Assembly: GCA_016208255.1 (NCBI GenBank)
Contig: JACQYK010000024.1
Location: 1-42,031 of the forward strand
Source: Deltaproteobacteria bacterium
Lineage (GTDB): Bacteria > Desulfobacterota > RBG-13-43-22
DNA length: 42,031 nucleotides
Direction: 5' to 3'
The notes under the pieces were generated by a model. The model worked only from the letters and a program-made list of their open reading frames with translations. It made no database searches and was not told where the DNA came from. Of the stretch, positions 7,575 through 15,835 are shown in pieces. Numbering within the stretch: position 1 is the first letter of the stretch; each line of letters opens with the position of its first letter. Made by a program: the position numbers and the translations under genes.

Positions 7575-8831
7575 TTAAATTTTTACACACTCATACACCT
7601 TATTTCCTATTTCCTTGAAACGGTCAAAGGCGGTGTTCATGCCTGTCATCCTATTGGTCAGGAAGGCCACGGAAAGTTTAAGGTCCGGGTCGGCCCAGGC
7701 GACGCAGGCACTGCCGCCGGCGTGACCGACAACTCTCGGGTTCAAGCGGTCTCCATAAATTCGAGGGGTCGTTCCCACTATAAAACCCAGACCCCAGCGA
7801 ATGGGAAGGGTAAGACGGCGGTCATTCACTTCAGGTGGATTTTGGGGTTGAGCGGCTTTTTCCTGGGTTTGTTTGCTGAAAAAAGTTCTTGAGGCATAGG
7901 TCCCTTCGTAAGCCAGGATATTCATAAGGTGCGCCAGATCTCTGGCCGTGGCTACGCCTCCAACCCAGGCCAGGGGCAGGCTCATGCCTTCAGGGGTATT
8001 CAGAAAATCGCTGAAACGGGCCCGGGTATCCTGCCTTTCACGAACACCACCCTCGACCATCATCTTGGCCATTCGAGAAAATTCCCCGGGCGGCAAGCCT
8101 ATGAAGATGTTCTTCAAACCAAGTGGTTTGATGACTTCCTCTTCAATAAACCGGCTGATGTTTCGTCCCTCCCAGCGATAAACCAGTTCATCCAGGACCC
8201 AGCCGAAAGTGGCCGCGTGGTAGCCGTTGGCCGTTCCGGGGGGCCAGATCGGTTCCATGGCTTCAACCGCGGCGGCGACGGCCTTGCGGTCCCCCAATTT
8301 ATCGGGCGGGATCATGGGGCCGTCCGGGATTCCGGCGCTATGGCTCATAACCTGGGCGATAGTGATGGATTGTTTGCCTTTGGTCCCGAACTTCGGCCAG
8401 TGTTTGGCTACCGGGTCTTCAAAAGCAAAATGGTGCTTTTCATAAAGCATCAACATGGCTATCGTGGCCAGGGCCTTGGTGGTGGAGCGTATCTGATAAA
8501 GGGTCTGGTTGGTGACAGGCCGCCCTCCAGGTGAGTCCAACCCACCGACCAGCTCTATCACAAGTTCATCCTGGTAATAAACACATAACTGGGCGCCTGG
8601 ATGAAGACCGTCCTTGATCATCTTTTCAAATTTTCGTGTCAACTCATTGATCTTGACTTGATTCATTTTCCCAACCGGCTTTTTTTCTTGACTGGTGGTT
8701 AGCGACATCTCTTTCTCTTTTCTTTGGGGTGAAATTTCCGTACTAAAACCATAGCCGGCAGAAAGCCCCAAGGTCGCGGTCGCTGAGGCCGCTCCAAGTT
8801 TCATAAATTGACGTCTAGTCAAGGTGTTCAT
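7575..8831 (-). CDS. Beta-lactamase-fold serine hydrolase (family VIII esterase type) with Tat signal
   Basis: From ATG 8831 (behind GGAGAGG) the N-terminus reads MNTLTRRQFMKLGAASATAT, a twin-arginine signal, so the folded enzyme is probably exported. The 418-residue protein has the class C/family VIII signature: Ser116-Thr-Thr-Lys119 (S-x-x-K), Tyr204 in NGYHAATFGW (Y-x-N/A position) and a late HAGGSACV motif. Such proteins are usually esterases cutting short-chain or aryl esters, less often beta-lactamases. It lies 20 bases downstream of a CaiB-type gene and is probably cotranscribed, which fits release of an acid that is then activated with CoA. A start 24 bases upstream (8855) would spoil the signal peptide. 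Confidence 0.85.
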   Translation of the reverse strand: MNTLTRRQFMKLGAASATATLGLSAGYGFSTEISPQRKEKEMSLTTSQEKKPVGKMNQVKINELTRKFEKMIKDGLHPGAQLCVYYQDELVIELVGGLDSPGGRPVTNQTLYQIRSTTKALATIAMLMLYEKHHFAFEDPVAKHWPKFGTKGKQSITIAQVMSHSAGIPDGPMIPPDKLGDRKAVAAAVEAMEPIWPPGTANGYHAATFGWVLDELVYRWEGRNISRFIEEEVIKPLGLKNIFIGLPPGEFSRMAKMMVEGGVRERQDTRARFSDFLNTPEGMSLPLAWVGGVATARDLAHLMNILAYEGTYASRTFFSKQTQEKAAQPQNPPEVNDRRLTLPIRWGLGFIVGTTPRIYGDRLNPRVVGHAGGSACVAWADPDLKLSVAFLTNRMTGMNTAFDRFKEIGNKVYECVKI

Positions 8832-8851
8832 GGTCTGCCTCTCCTTTTTTC

Positions 8852-10048
8852 TCAAATCACATTCTCTGATTCAAGCCGGTTGATTTCTTCCGGAGAAAGC
8901 CCCAAAAAATCACCGTAAATTTCCCGGTTGTGTTCACCCAGACGGGCGCCGAGAAATTCAACCCGTCCCGGCGCTTTGGCCAGCTTGGGAAATATTCCCG
9001 GGATCAGGACCTTTCCTTTCTCCGGGTCTTCAAAAGACAAGACCGCCTCCCGCTCCAGCATGTGGGGGTCGTTGGCCAGTTCGGCAATATTCCTGACCAG
9101 ATCAGCCGGGACTTCCCCATCATCTAAAAGTTGGAGTCCTTCCGCTGCGGTAAATCCCATGACCCACTCTCCGACAATTTGATAGAGTTTTTCCTGATTC
9201 TGGATTCTGGCAAACTTTGTCGAATAAAGGGGATCCTGAAGCAGCTCCGGTTTATTCATGACTTTGACCAGTTTCTGGAAAAGAGGGTCCGTCCCGGCGT
9301 TGATCACCAGGATCTTTCCATCTTTAGTTGGAAAATTGTCTGCCGGAACGACTCCGAGGTTTCGATTCCCGGTTCGTTCCCGTACGGTTCCGGTCAGGCT
9401 GTAATCCATCAAGGCCGACTCTGAGGACCGGAAGGCCGCCTCGGCCAGAGTGACATCGATGACCTCCCCCCCGCTATGGTTCACCGCCCGGTTATAGAGG
9501 GCCATCATGATACCGAAAGCATTTAAATAAGCGGTCATATAATCGACCATGGCATAGCCGGAACGCACAGGAGGTTGGTCCGGATACCCGGACACATAGG
9601 TCATTCCGGCAAAGGCACTGGTATTGCGATCGAACCCCCCCTTTTTACGGTAGGGGCCGGTTTGCCCATAAGCCGACACCTGGGAAATGATTAAATTCGG
9701 ATTGGTCCGATGGAGATCTTCCGGACCGATTCCCAGGGCCTCGGCCTTTCCGGGTCTAAGGTTCAAGAGGACCACATCGGCTTTTTCCGCCAGCCGGTGG
9801 GCCAGTTTTACGCCCTCGGGGGTCTTCAGGTTCAGGGTCACGGCTTTTTTGTTGCGCCCTTCATTGAGCCATCCGAAATGCCTTCCGTCTTGGACAAAAG
9901 GCAGTCCACGGGTGGGGTCGCCGACTTCAGGTCGCTCCACCTTGATAACGAAGGCTCCGAAATCCCCTAAGAATGTAGCGGCCACCGGGGCGGCCAATAA
10001 AGTGGCAAAATCAATGACGACAATGCCTTCGAGCGGTAATCTGGACAT
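8852..10048 (-). CDS. Class III CoA-transferase (CaiB/BaiF family), first copy
   Basis: The 398-residue protein starts at ATG 10048 behind AGGAG. It shows the family opening LEGIVVIDFATLLAAPVAATFLGDFGA, the segment KVERPEVGDPTRG, NEGRNKKAVTLNLKTPEG and the nucleophile region SGYAMVDYMTAY with Asp169, the position of the catalytic aspartate in formyl-CoA transferase. These cytoplasmic homodimers move CoA between acyl groups without a Glu-thioester intermediate. The acid is unknown. Its neighbours (serine hydrolase downstream, Fe-S protein and importer upstream) suggest it activates an imported or hydrolysed carboxylic acid. Confidence 0.9.
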   Translation of the reverse strand: MSRLPLEGIVVIDFATLLAAPVAATFLGDFGAFVIKVERPEVGDPTRGLPFVQDGRHFGWLNEGRNKKAVTLNLKTPEGVKLAHRLAEKADVVLLNLRPGKAEALGIGPEDLHRTNPNLIISQVSAYGQTGPYRKKGGFDRNTSAFAGMTYVSGYPDQPPVRSGYAMVDYMTAYLNAFGIMMALYNRAVNHSGGEVIDVTLAEAAFRSSESALMDYSLTGTVRERTGNRNLGVVPADNFPTKDGKILVINAGTDPLFQKLVKVMNKPELLQDPLYSTKFARIQNQEKLYQIVGEWVMGFTAAEGLQLLDDGEVPADLVRNIAELANDPHMLEREAVLSFEDPEKGKVLIPGIFPKLAKAPGRVEFLGARLGEHNREIYGDFLGLSPEEINRLESENVI

Positions 10049-10065
10049 ATTTTCTCCTATGGATT

Positions 10066-10098
10066 AAAGGTATAAGGTCCAAGGTGTAAGGTCTAAGG
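10066..10098. repeat. AAGGT-type short repeats in the CaiB leader
   Basis: TAAGGTCCAAGGTGTAAGGTCTAAGG repeats a unit of about eight bases just upstream of the CaiB ribosome site. The same kind of unit is seen at 7448-7559 and 24291-24328. Confidence 0.55.
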
Positions 10099-10181
10099 AA
10101 AACCGTACAACCTAACCTCTGGGAGGCGGGCTGGGGGTATGAAAACGGTTTCTCCGAACTCTGAACACCGAACTACTAGAA

Positions 10182-11117
10182 CTAAGTCTTTTCCTTTGCT
10201 TTGGCCATGGGATTGCGGTCCATGCAGGGCACATCGAACTGACAGAAAGCACAGCCCACCGGGTAGGATACAACAATAGTTCCTTGCACATTGCGTTCAT
10301 GGGGTTTCAATATTGGGCGGAACCGCTGGTTCATTTCTTTGGAAACGACCACCCCGTATTCCCGGCATTTGACTTTATCATGGCCTTCAGCCGTTATGGC
10401 CCCTCCGGGACAGCGCTCTTCGCATTTACGGCATTCGCCTTTGGTATAAAACAGGCAATTGGCGTAGGGTTCATCACTTCTTCGGGGTGTTACGGTCAAA
10501 GGGGCATCAGTAATCACCGAGGTAACGCGTATATTACAGCCGGCCTCGGTGATCAGCCCTTCATGGAGACTGAAGGTGCCCAACCCGGCGGCAAAGGCGA
10601 TATGACGTTCGGACCAGAGGGAATAGAATTGAGGAGGTTTATCCTGGAGCCGGAGTTGGAAGGCCGGGCTGAGCATCCCGGCGGTGGCCCTGTACCCTTG
10701 TCCCTGAAAATAGGCGACTGTTTTTCGAATCACATCCTTCATGAATTCATTGGCAAAATTTCGACCGACGCAATAAATTTCAGCCGGCATCATAGGCCTG
10801 CTTTCGCTCTCACCCCGGATGTGTTTTATACTCTCAGCCCTTATCCGTTTGACGTAAGGAAAGATAATCGAAAGAATACGCAGACGGCCGGCGGTATCTT
10901 CCGGTTTCCTTAATCCGTCAGCGGTCCAGACTTCCAGCGGGGTCAGATGTTCCGGGGCTACCACTTCTTTATATTTTTCGAAAATGGGGTCATCCCCCCG
11001 GGAGACTCCAATCAGGGGAGGGTCGAAGATGCGGTCACCCCCGAATCTTTCGGGCAGGCGATTCAATTCGCCGGTCAGAAACAGGTCGGTTAAGAATCGG
11101 TGAACTTTCTCATTCAT
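10182..11117 (-). CDS. 4Fe-4S double-cluster protein, epoxyqueuosine reductase (QueG)-like
   Basis: The protein (311 residues from ATG 11117, six bases after AGGAAGG) ends with Fe-S cluster motifs: CLFYTKGECRKCEERCPGGAI, then CREYG, then CAFCQFDVPC. The middle part (HIAFAAGLGTFSLHEGLIT and GCNIRVTSVITDAPL) matches the QueG / reductive dehalogenase catalytic-cluster family, where the sequence before the first Cys forms the cobalamin-binding fold. True QueG reduces epoxyqueuosine in tRNA. This member sits in a catabolic cluster and lacks queuosine neighbours, so it may be one of the QueG-like reductases of unknown substrate. It is 100 bases downstream of the ABC importer genes. Confidence 0.75.
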   Translation of the reverse strand: MNEKVHRFLTDLFLTGELNRLPERFGGDRIFDPPLIGVSRGDDPIFEKYKEVVAPEHLTPLEVWTADGLRKPEDTAGRLRILSIIFPYVKRIRAESIKHIRGESESRPMMPAEIYCVGRNFANEFMKDVIRKTVAYFQGQGYRATAGMLSPAFQLRLQDKPPQFYSLWSERHIAFAAGLGTFSLHEGLITEAGCNIRVTSVITDAPLTVTPRRSDEPYANCLFYTKGECRKCEERCPGGAITAEGHDKVKCREYGVVVSKEMNQRFRPILKPHERNVQGTIVVSYPVGCAFCQFDVPCMDRNPMAKAKEKT

Positions 11118-11148
11118 AAGCATCCTTCCTTCAATTGAACGATTTGGC

Positions 11149-11203
11149 TTATGCCTTTCTTCCGGAAAGGAACAAAAATCAGGGAAATCCTGTAAATCCT
11201 GTC
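11149..11203. repeat. Partial copy of a dispersed element ending in AATCCTGTAAATCCTGTC
   Basis: The stretch CCTTTCTTCCGGAAAGG followed by AAATCCTGTAAATCCTGTC matches the internal hairpin and right end of the longer elements at 22823-22984 and 37586-37783. The left half is missing. Confidence 0.6.
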
Positions 11204-11223
11204 TTTAAAACTATAGGCTTTTA

Positions 11224-12327
11224 TCAGAAAATGACCCGGCCGTGGGTCTTTTCAAATAGATGGGCCAGATCCATCCGGACCTTGAAATCGGCTACGTCTC
11301 CGATTTTAAGCAAAACATGGGGATCGAGGCGGGCGATCAGGGTCTCCTGATTTTCCGGCCGGATGTAGACCAGCTTTTCCGAGCCCAGAGGTTCGATGAC
11401 CCAGACCGATCCCTTGAAAGAGACCCCGGGAGCCGCCTGATCAGCGAAGTTGCTATGGATGATATGTTCCGGCCTCAGGCCCAGACTGACCTCCTGGCCC
11501 ACCCGGTCCTTTAGCTTCAGGGCTTTGTCTTCCGGGATTTTCAAGTTCATTCCCGGAGACACGACGTAATATTGTCCCTGATCCTGGCTGATTCGACAAT
11601 CGATAAAGTTCATGGCCGGTGAACCGATGAACCCGGCCACGTACTGATTGGCCGGGTTGTCATAGACATTCTGGGGTGTGTCCACCTGCTGAATGACGCC
11701 GTTGTTCATGACCACGATCCGGTCGCCCATGGTCATGGCTTCCATCTGGTCGTGCGTGACATAAACGGTGGTGGTCTTGAGCCTCTGATGCAGGCTGAGC
11801 AGCTCGGCCCTCATACTGATCCTGAGCTTGGCGTCCAGGTTGGACAGGGGCTCATCAAACAAAAAGACCTTGGGGTCGCGGACGATGGCCCGGCCCAGGG
11901 CCACCCTCTGCCGCTGGCCGCCTGAAAGCTCGTTCGGCTTCCGGTCCAGTAATTCCCCCATCCCTAACAGACCCGCGGTCCGTTCCACGATCTCATTGAT
12001 TTTCGGTTTGGGAACCTTTTTCAGTTTAAGAGAAAAGGCCATGTTGCTTCGGACGTTCATGTGCGGATACAAGGCGTAATTCTGAAAAACCATGGCAATA
12101 TCCCGCTTCTTTGGCGCCACTTTGCTTACCGGTTTTCCGTCGATATAAATTTCCCCCGAGGTGATGGTCTCCAGACCGGCGATGCTTCTTAAAATCGTGG
12201 TCTTGCCGCAGCCGGAGGGACCGACCAGGATAATGAATTCACCATCTTGAATATTCAGGGAGAAGTTTTCCACCGCGACCACTTCGCCGAATTGTTTCCG
12301 GACATTTTCTATTTTCACATCAGCCAT
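11224..12327 (-). CDS. ABC importer ATP-binding protein (MalK/UgpC type)
   Basis: The 367-residue protein has Walker A GPSGCGKTT (36-44), a Q-loop FQNYALYPHM, signature LSGGQRQR (134-141), Walker B VFLFDEP (154-160) and the switch His192 in VYVTHDQ. A C-terminal TOBE/MOP-like extension (GLRPEHI, then IRPENQETLIARLDP) of about 120 residues marks the CUT1 carbohydrate or glycerol-phosphate importer ATPases. It is nine bases downstream of the second permease and powers that pair of permeases from the cytoplasmic side. Confidence 0.95.
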   Translation of the reverse strand: MADVKIENVRKQFGEVVAVENFSLNIQDGEFIILVGPSGCGKTTILRSIAGLETITSGEIYIDGKPVSKVAPKKRDIAMVFQNYALYPHMNVRSNMAFSLKLKKVPKPKINEIVERTAGLLGMGELLDRKPNELSGGQRQRVALGRAIVRDPKVFLFDEPLSNLDAKLRISMRAELLSLHQRLKTTTVYVTHDQMEAMTMGDRIVVMNNGVIQQVDTPQNVYDNPANQYVAGFIGSPAMNFIDCRISQDQGQYYVVSPGMNLKIPEDKALKLKDRVGQEVSLGLRPEHIIHSNFADQAAPGVSFKGSVWVIEPLGSEKLVYIRPENQETLIARLDPHVLLKIGDVADFKVRMDLAHLFEKTHGRVIF

Positions 12328-12336
12328 TAGCTTTAC

Positions 12337-13161
12337 CTACTTCCTGCCCCCCAGGGCTATGCCCCGGGAGAAATATTTCTGGTTAATCAGAATAAATATG
12401 ATGACCGGAAGAGTGATCAAAACCGCCGCGGCGGACAGAGGACCGAAATCCAGGCTGTTGTCGGCCAGGAAATTATAAACGATCACCGGCAGGGTTTTGG
12501 AGCGATAACCGGAGAGGACCAGGGGAAAAAGAAAGATGTTCCAGGCAAACATAAAACCCAGGGTGCAGACGGTGATAATTCCGCCCTTGACCAGAGGGAT
12601 GACCATGCGGAGAAAGGCCCCGGTATGGGAACATCCGTCCAGCCAGGCCGCCTCCTCAATCTCCTTGGGCACATCTTCGAAAAAGCCCAGCAACAACCAG
12701 ACGGTAAAAGGGATCAGGTAGGTCAGATTGGAGAGAACCAGCCCGATATAGGTATCGTACAATCCCAGGCGCTTGAAAATAATATACCAGGGCAGGAGAA
12801 AAATAATCCAGGGGGCCATCTGGGTGAAGAGGATGGCAAAAGAAAGCCATTTCTGCCTCCAGCGGGCGATAATGTAAGCGGCCGGCAGGGCGACGATCAG
12901 GTTGGCCGCCAGGGTGAGCAGGACGACGATGGTGCTGTTTTTAAAGGCATTTAAAAAATCCCCTTCGGTAAATACCTGTTGGTAGTTCTCAAAGGTGGGA
13001 GTAAAAATCAGCTTGGGAGGCATGGATTGAGCCGCCTGGGGGTCTTTCAGGGACATCAACACCACCCATAAGAATGGGAAAATGAAGAAAAGGATGGCCA
13101 GGAGGCAGGCTATCCAAAAAAACAGTTTGGAAATTATTTTTTTTAATAGATACAGACTCAT
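12337..13161 (-). CDS. ABC importer permease, MalG type
   Basis: The 274-residue protein has six predicted membrane helices and the cytoplasmic EAA loop EEAAWLDGCSHTGAFLRMVIPL that docks on the ATPase. Its short first segment and C-terminal RGIALGGRK tail are typical of MalG/UgpE-type permeases. Its ATG shares one base with the stop codon of the upstream permease, so the two are translationally coupled. Confidence 0.95.
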   Translation of the reverse strand: MSLYLLKKIISKLFFWIACLLAILFFIFPFLWVVLMSLKDPQAAQSMPPKLIFTPTFENYQQVFTEGDFLNAFKNSTIVVLLTLAANLIVALPAAYIIARWRQKWLSFAILFTQMAPWIIFLLPWYIIFKRLGLYDTYIGLVLSNLTYLIPFTVWLLLGFFEDVPKEIEEAAWLDGCSHTGAFLRMVIPLVKGGIITVCTLGFMFAWNIFLFPLVLSGYRSKTLPVIVYNFLADNSLDFGPLSAAAVLITLPVIIFILINQKYFSRGIALGGRK

Positions 13162-14108
13162 CAGTAACTCCAGCTCCTTTCCCTGTACCTGAACACGGCC
13201 AGACTGATGGCCAGAATGACCAGAAGCAAGAATAAGCCCAGGGCGCAGGCGTAGCCATAGTTCATGGCGGTAAAGGCCTGGTGATAAATCATCAGGTTCA
13301 GGGTCTCCGAAGCCCTCATAGGACCGCCCCTGGAAATGACAAATATTTCGTCGAAGACTTTGAGATTATGAATCAAGCGCAGGATGACCACTAAAACGAT
13401 ATACGGCTGCATCAACGGCAGGGTGATTTTAAAAAAGACCTGAACCCGCGAAGCCCCGTCGATGACAGCGGCCTCATAAGGGTCTTTGGGCAGATTTTTT
13501 AATCCGGCTAAAAGAACCAGCATCATAAAGGGCGTCCAGTGCCAGACATCCACCATAATCAGGGTGGGCATGACCGCGCTCGAACTCGTCGCCCAATCGC
13601 TGGGCGGCAGCCCAACCACGGAAAGCAAATAATTCATAACCCCCATCATCGGATTTAGTATCATCACCCAAACCAGGGACATGGCCACCGGTGTGGCAAT
13701 GATGGGGAAAAGCATCAGCATGCGCACGATGGATTCGCCTCTGAACTCCCGGTTGAGCAATAGGGCCAGGGCAAAGCCCAGAATAAATTGTCCGGCCAAA
13801 GCCCCCAAGGCAAAATAGAGCATCAGCCAGACCGCGTTCCAGAAATGATCGTCCTGAGTAAAGGCCCGGACGAAATTGGCCAGACCGATAAAGGTCCTGG
13901 GTTCCTGGGTGATCAGGCTCCAGCGGGTCAGGCTGAGATAAAGCAATTCGATAAGCGGATAAAGGAAAAGGGCCAGGGCGATGAGCAGGGCCGGTAAGGG
14001 AAAGAGAAACCGGATATTCCGATCAAAGGTTTCAAAGATCAGGGTAGTAAGGGGTTCTTTTTCATTATGGCCACCCCGGCCCGGTCCGTTATTAATAGCC
14101 ACGTTCAT
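13161..14108 (-). CDS. ABC importer permease, MalF type
   Basis: The 315-residue protein starts at ATG 14108 behind GGAGG. It has six hydrophobic helices and the EAA motif EAAVIDGASRVQVFFKITLPL. The segment IGLANFVRAFTQDDHFWNA is characteristic of CUT1 permeases (MalF/UgpA). Together with the MalG-type partner it forms the membrane channel of the importer encoded here. Confidence 0.95.
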   Translation of the reverse strand: MNVAINNGPGRGGHNEKEPLTTLIFETFDRNIRFLFPLPALLIALALFLYPLIELLYLSLTRWSLITQEPRTFIGLANFVRAFTQDDHFWNAVWLMLYFALGALAGQFILGFALALLLNREFRGESIVRMLMLFPIIATPVAMSLVWVMILNPMMGVMNYLLSVVGLPPSDWATSSSAVMPTLIMVDVWHWTPFMMLVLLAGLKNLPKDPYEAAVIDGASRVQVFFKITLPLMQPYIVLVVILRLIHNLKVFDEIFVISRGGPMRASETLNLMIYHQAFTAMNYGYACALGLFLLLVILAISLAVFRYRERSWSY

Positions 14109-14165
14109 ATTTTTTTCCTCCGGGGGCCGCGGATAAAAATCCGGCCCCCGGTTTATTAAGCATAA

Positions 14166-15482
14166 TTATGGGGTCTTCTTCATAATCTCTTCAACCTGTT
14201 TCACCGTCTCGTTGGCCGCTTTCTGAACATCGCCTCCTTCATAGGCGGTGAAAATCATTCTGGCCAGGTAAGGACGGGCCTCATCGAAGGCCGGAATGGT
14301 CAGTTCAAAGTCAACGATCCCTTTCTGGATGCCCTCGTATTGAATCTTGGATAGCTCGGGATATTTATCGGCTGCCTTGAATTTCGGATCCAGCCAGGAT
14401 GATTTTCTGGAGGTGGGCAGCATCTTAAGCTGATAAGGGAGGGATCGGGTCTTGTCGGTCATGAATTGGACTAACAGCCAGGCCGCTTCTTTTTTCTGGG
14501 AGTAGGCGCTGATGTGGTAGCAGTTGGTGGGCAGCAGCATGGTCTTATACTCAGGTTTTGCGGGTGGGAAGTAGGTGTAGCCGAGCTTGCCGGCCACCTT
14601 GGATTGTTTAGGATTTTCGAGCACCATGTCGGCAAAAATAGAGATTTCCACGGTCATGGCCGCCTTGCCCTGGGCTATGGCCCCGATCACTTCCTGCCAC
14701 CCGAGTGTACTGGCCCCCGGCGGTCCATAAGTCTTGAGCAGGTGCCCATAAAATTTCAGGGCTTCCACCGCCTGGGGAGAATTGAAGACAGGCTTGTTTT
14801 TTTGGTCAAGCCAGCTGGCCCCATTGGACCACAGGAAATTGGAAAAAGGGGCCGAGTTTTCTTCATTCATCCTGGCCACCCAGCCATAGACATCGATCTT
14901 TCCGTCGCCGTCCGTGTCCAGGGTCAGTTTTTTGGCCGCTTCCTCGAGTTCTTTCCAGTTGGTGGGCACCTTGACCTTGTATTTTTCAAAAAGGTCCTTG
15001 CGATACATCAGGACCATGGGATTCATGCTGGTGGTAATACCGATGGTTTTCCCGTCAACAATGGACCGCACCTTGGGGAATATGTCGTTATAATCATAAT
15101 CAGAGCTGGTCAAGGCGGGATTTTTAAGGAAATCATCCAGGGGGAAAAGCCAGCCGGCCCGGTAAAACTCCAGGTTGGTTTTCATCATTCCCCCAAAAAC
15201 ATCCAGGTCCTTGTTCTTGGCCGCCAGTTCCATGGTCAGCTTGCGACGCAGGGGGGCGGAACCGTAATGCTCATCGATGACCTTGATCCCGGTCTTTTTT
15301 TCAAATTCTTTGAAAAATTCCAGGGCCATAGGGGTAAAGGCGCTTTTGGACAGCACCGCCCGGAGGGTTGTGCCTTCATATTTACGCCAGTTGATGTCCG
15401 CGGCCTGAGCCAGCGATGTAATAACAAAAACCGACAGGAGCAGAATCGGAACCCCCATCTTAAATAATCCTTTTCTCTTCAT
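14166..15482 (-). CDS. Extracellular solute-binding protein, family 1 (CUT1 importer)
   Basis: From ATG 15482 (behind GAGGAGGAT) a signal peptide ends at SLAQA, followed by a 415-residue mature protein. Family 1 features include FFKEFEKKTGIKVI near the start, LFEKYKVKVPTNWKELEEAAKKL, and GKAAMTVEISIFADMV. The precursor lacks a lipobox Cys, so it is probably periplasmic and not membrane-anchored, which fits a Gram-negative cell. It is the first gene of the importer operon (binding protein, MalF, MalG, ATPase). Sugars or sugar-like compounds are usual for this family, but the ligand cannot be read from sequence. Confidence 0.9.
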   Translation of the reverse strand: MKRKGLFKMGVPILLLSVFVITSLAQAADINWRKYEGTTLRAVLSKSAFTPMALEFFKEFEKKTGIKVIDEHYGSAPLRRKLTMELAAKNKDLDVFGGMMKTNLEFYRAGWLFPLDDFLKNPALTSSDYDYNDIFPKVRSIVDGKTIGITTSMNPMVLMYRKDLFEKYKVKVPTNWKELEEAAKKLTLDTDGDGKIDVYGWVARMNEENSAPFSNFLWSNGASWLDQKNKPVFNSPQAVEALKFYGHLLKTYGPPGASTLGWQEVIGAIAQGKAAMTVEISIFADMVLENPKQSKVAGKLGYTYFPPAKPEYKTMLLPTNCYHISAYSQKKEAAWLLVQFMTDKTRSLPYQLKMLPTSRKSSWLDPKFKAADKYPELSKIQYEGIQKGIVDFELTIPAFDEARPYLARMIFTAYEGGDVQKAANETVKQVEEIMKKTP

Positions 15483-15645
15483 GTCATCCTCCTCGAGCAA
15501 AATATACTGGCCGACAAACAGCCAGGTTAAGATTTTGAAATCGTTTAACCCCGAGTCTTACTATGCAGACTAAATCTTTTAATTTCATTCTCCAAGTCGA
15601 TGGGAAAATTCTGATTGGAAAGGGTTTTCTTTTAAATAGAAAAAT

Positions 15646-15674
15646 ATTATAAGCCCTTTGACCTGACCCATCAA
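15646..15674 (-). promoter_or_regulatory. Sigma70-type promoter of the ABC importer operon
   Basis: On the minus strand TTGATG (15669-15674) and a perfect TATAAT (15646-15651) are 17 bases apart. Transcription would start near 15639, about 157 bases before the binding-protein start codon. It is the best promoter match in the window. Confidence 0.65.
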
Positions 15675-15702
15675 GTGGAAAAAATAAAGATATTATCACT
15701 AC

Positions 15703-15717
15703 ATTAGGGGCCCTAAT
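15703..15717. promoter_or_regulatory. Perfect palindrome ATTAGGG-G-CCCTAAT upstream of the importer promoter
   Basis: The seven-base arms are exact reverse complements around one base, about 29 bases upstream of the -35 box. The position suits an activator or regulator site. No regulator is assigned; the half-sites differ from those upstream of the GntR gene. Confidence 0.4.
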
Positions 15718-15763
15718 ACCGGTCCTTGAGACGTTTTTCAGATTCGGTAAAAACTGCTTTTTG

Positions 15764-15807
15764 GTACAAACAAACCGGAGGGTTTTTAACCTCCGGCTTG
15801 TTTGTAC
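15764..15807. terminator. Long hairpin downstream of the M28-like gene
   Basis: GTACAAACAA, then CCGGAGG, pairs with CCTCCGG, then TTGTTTGTAC, around a GTTTTTAA loop, giving about 17 base pairs with small bulges. It lies 28 bases after the stop codon of the minus-strand M28-like gene and probably ends that transcript. There is no clean T run, so it may act with other factors or be a repeat. Confidence 0.55.
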
Positions 15808-15835
15808 TTCTTATTATGTGGAACTGCTCCACTGG

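Noticed and set aside
14514..15467. Long plus-strand open frame of 317 codons opposite the solute-binding protein gene
   Set aside because: It is an antisense shadow: the minus-strand product has clear family motifs and this one has none.
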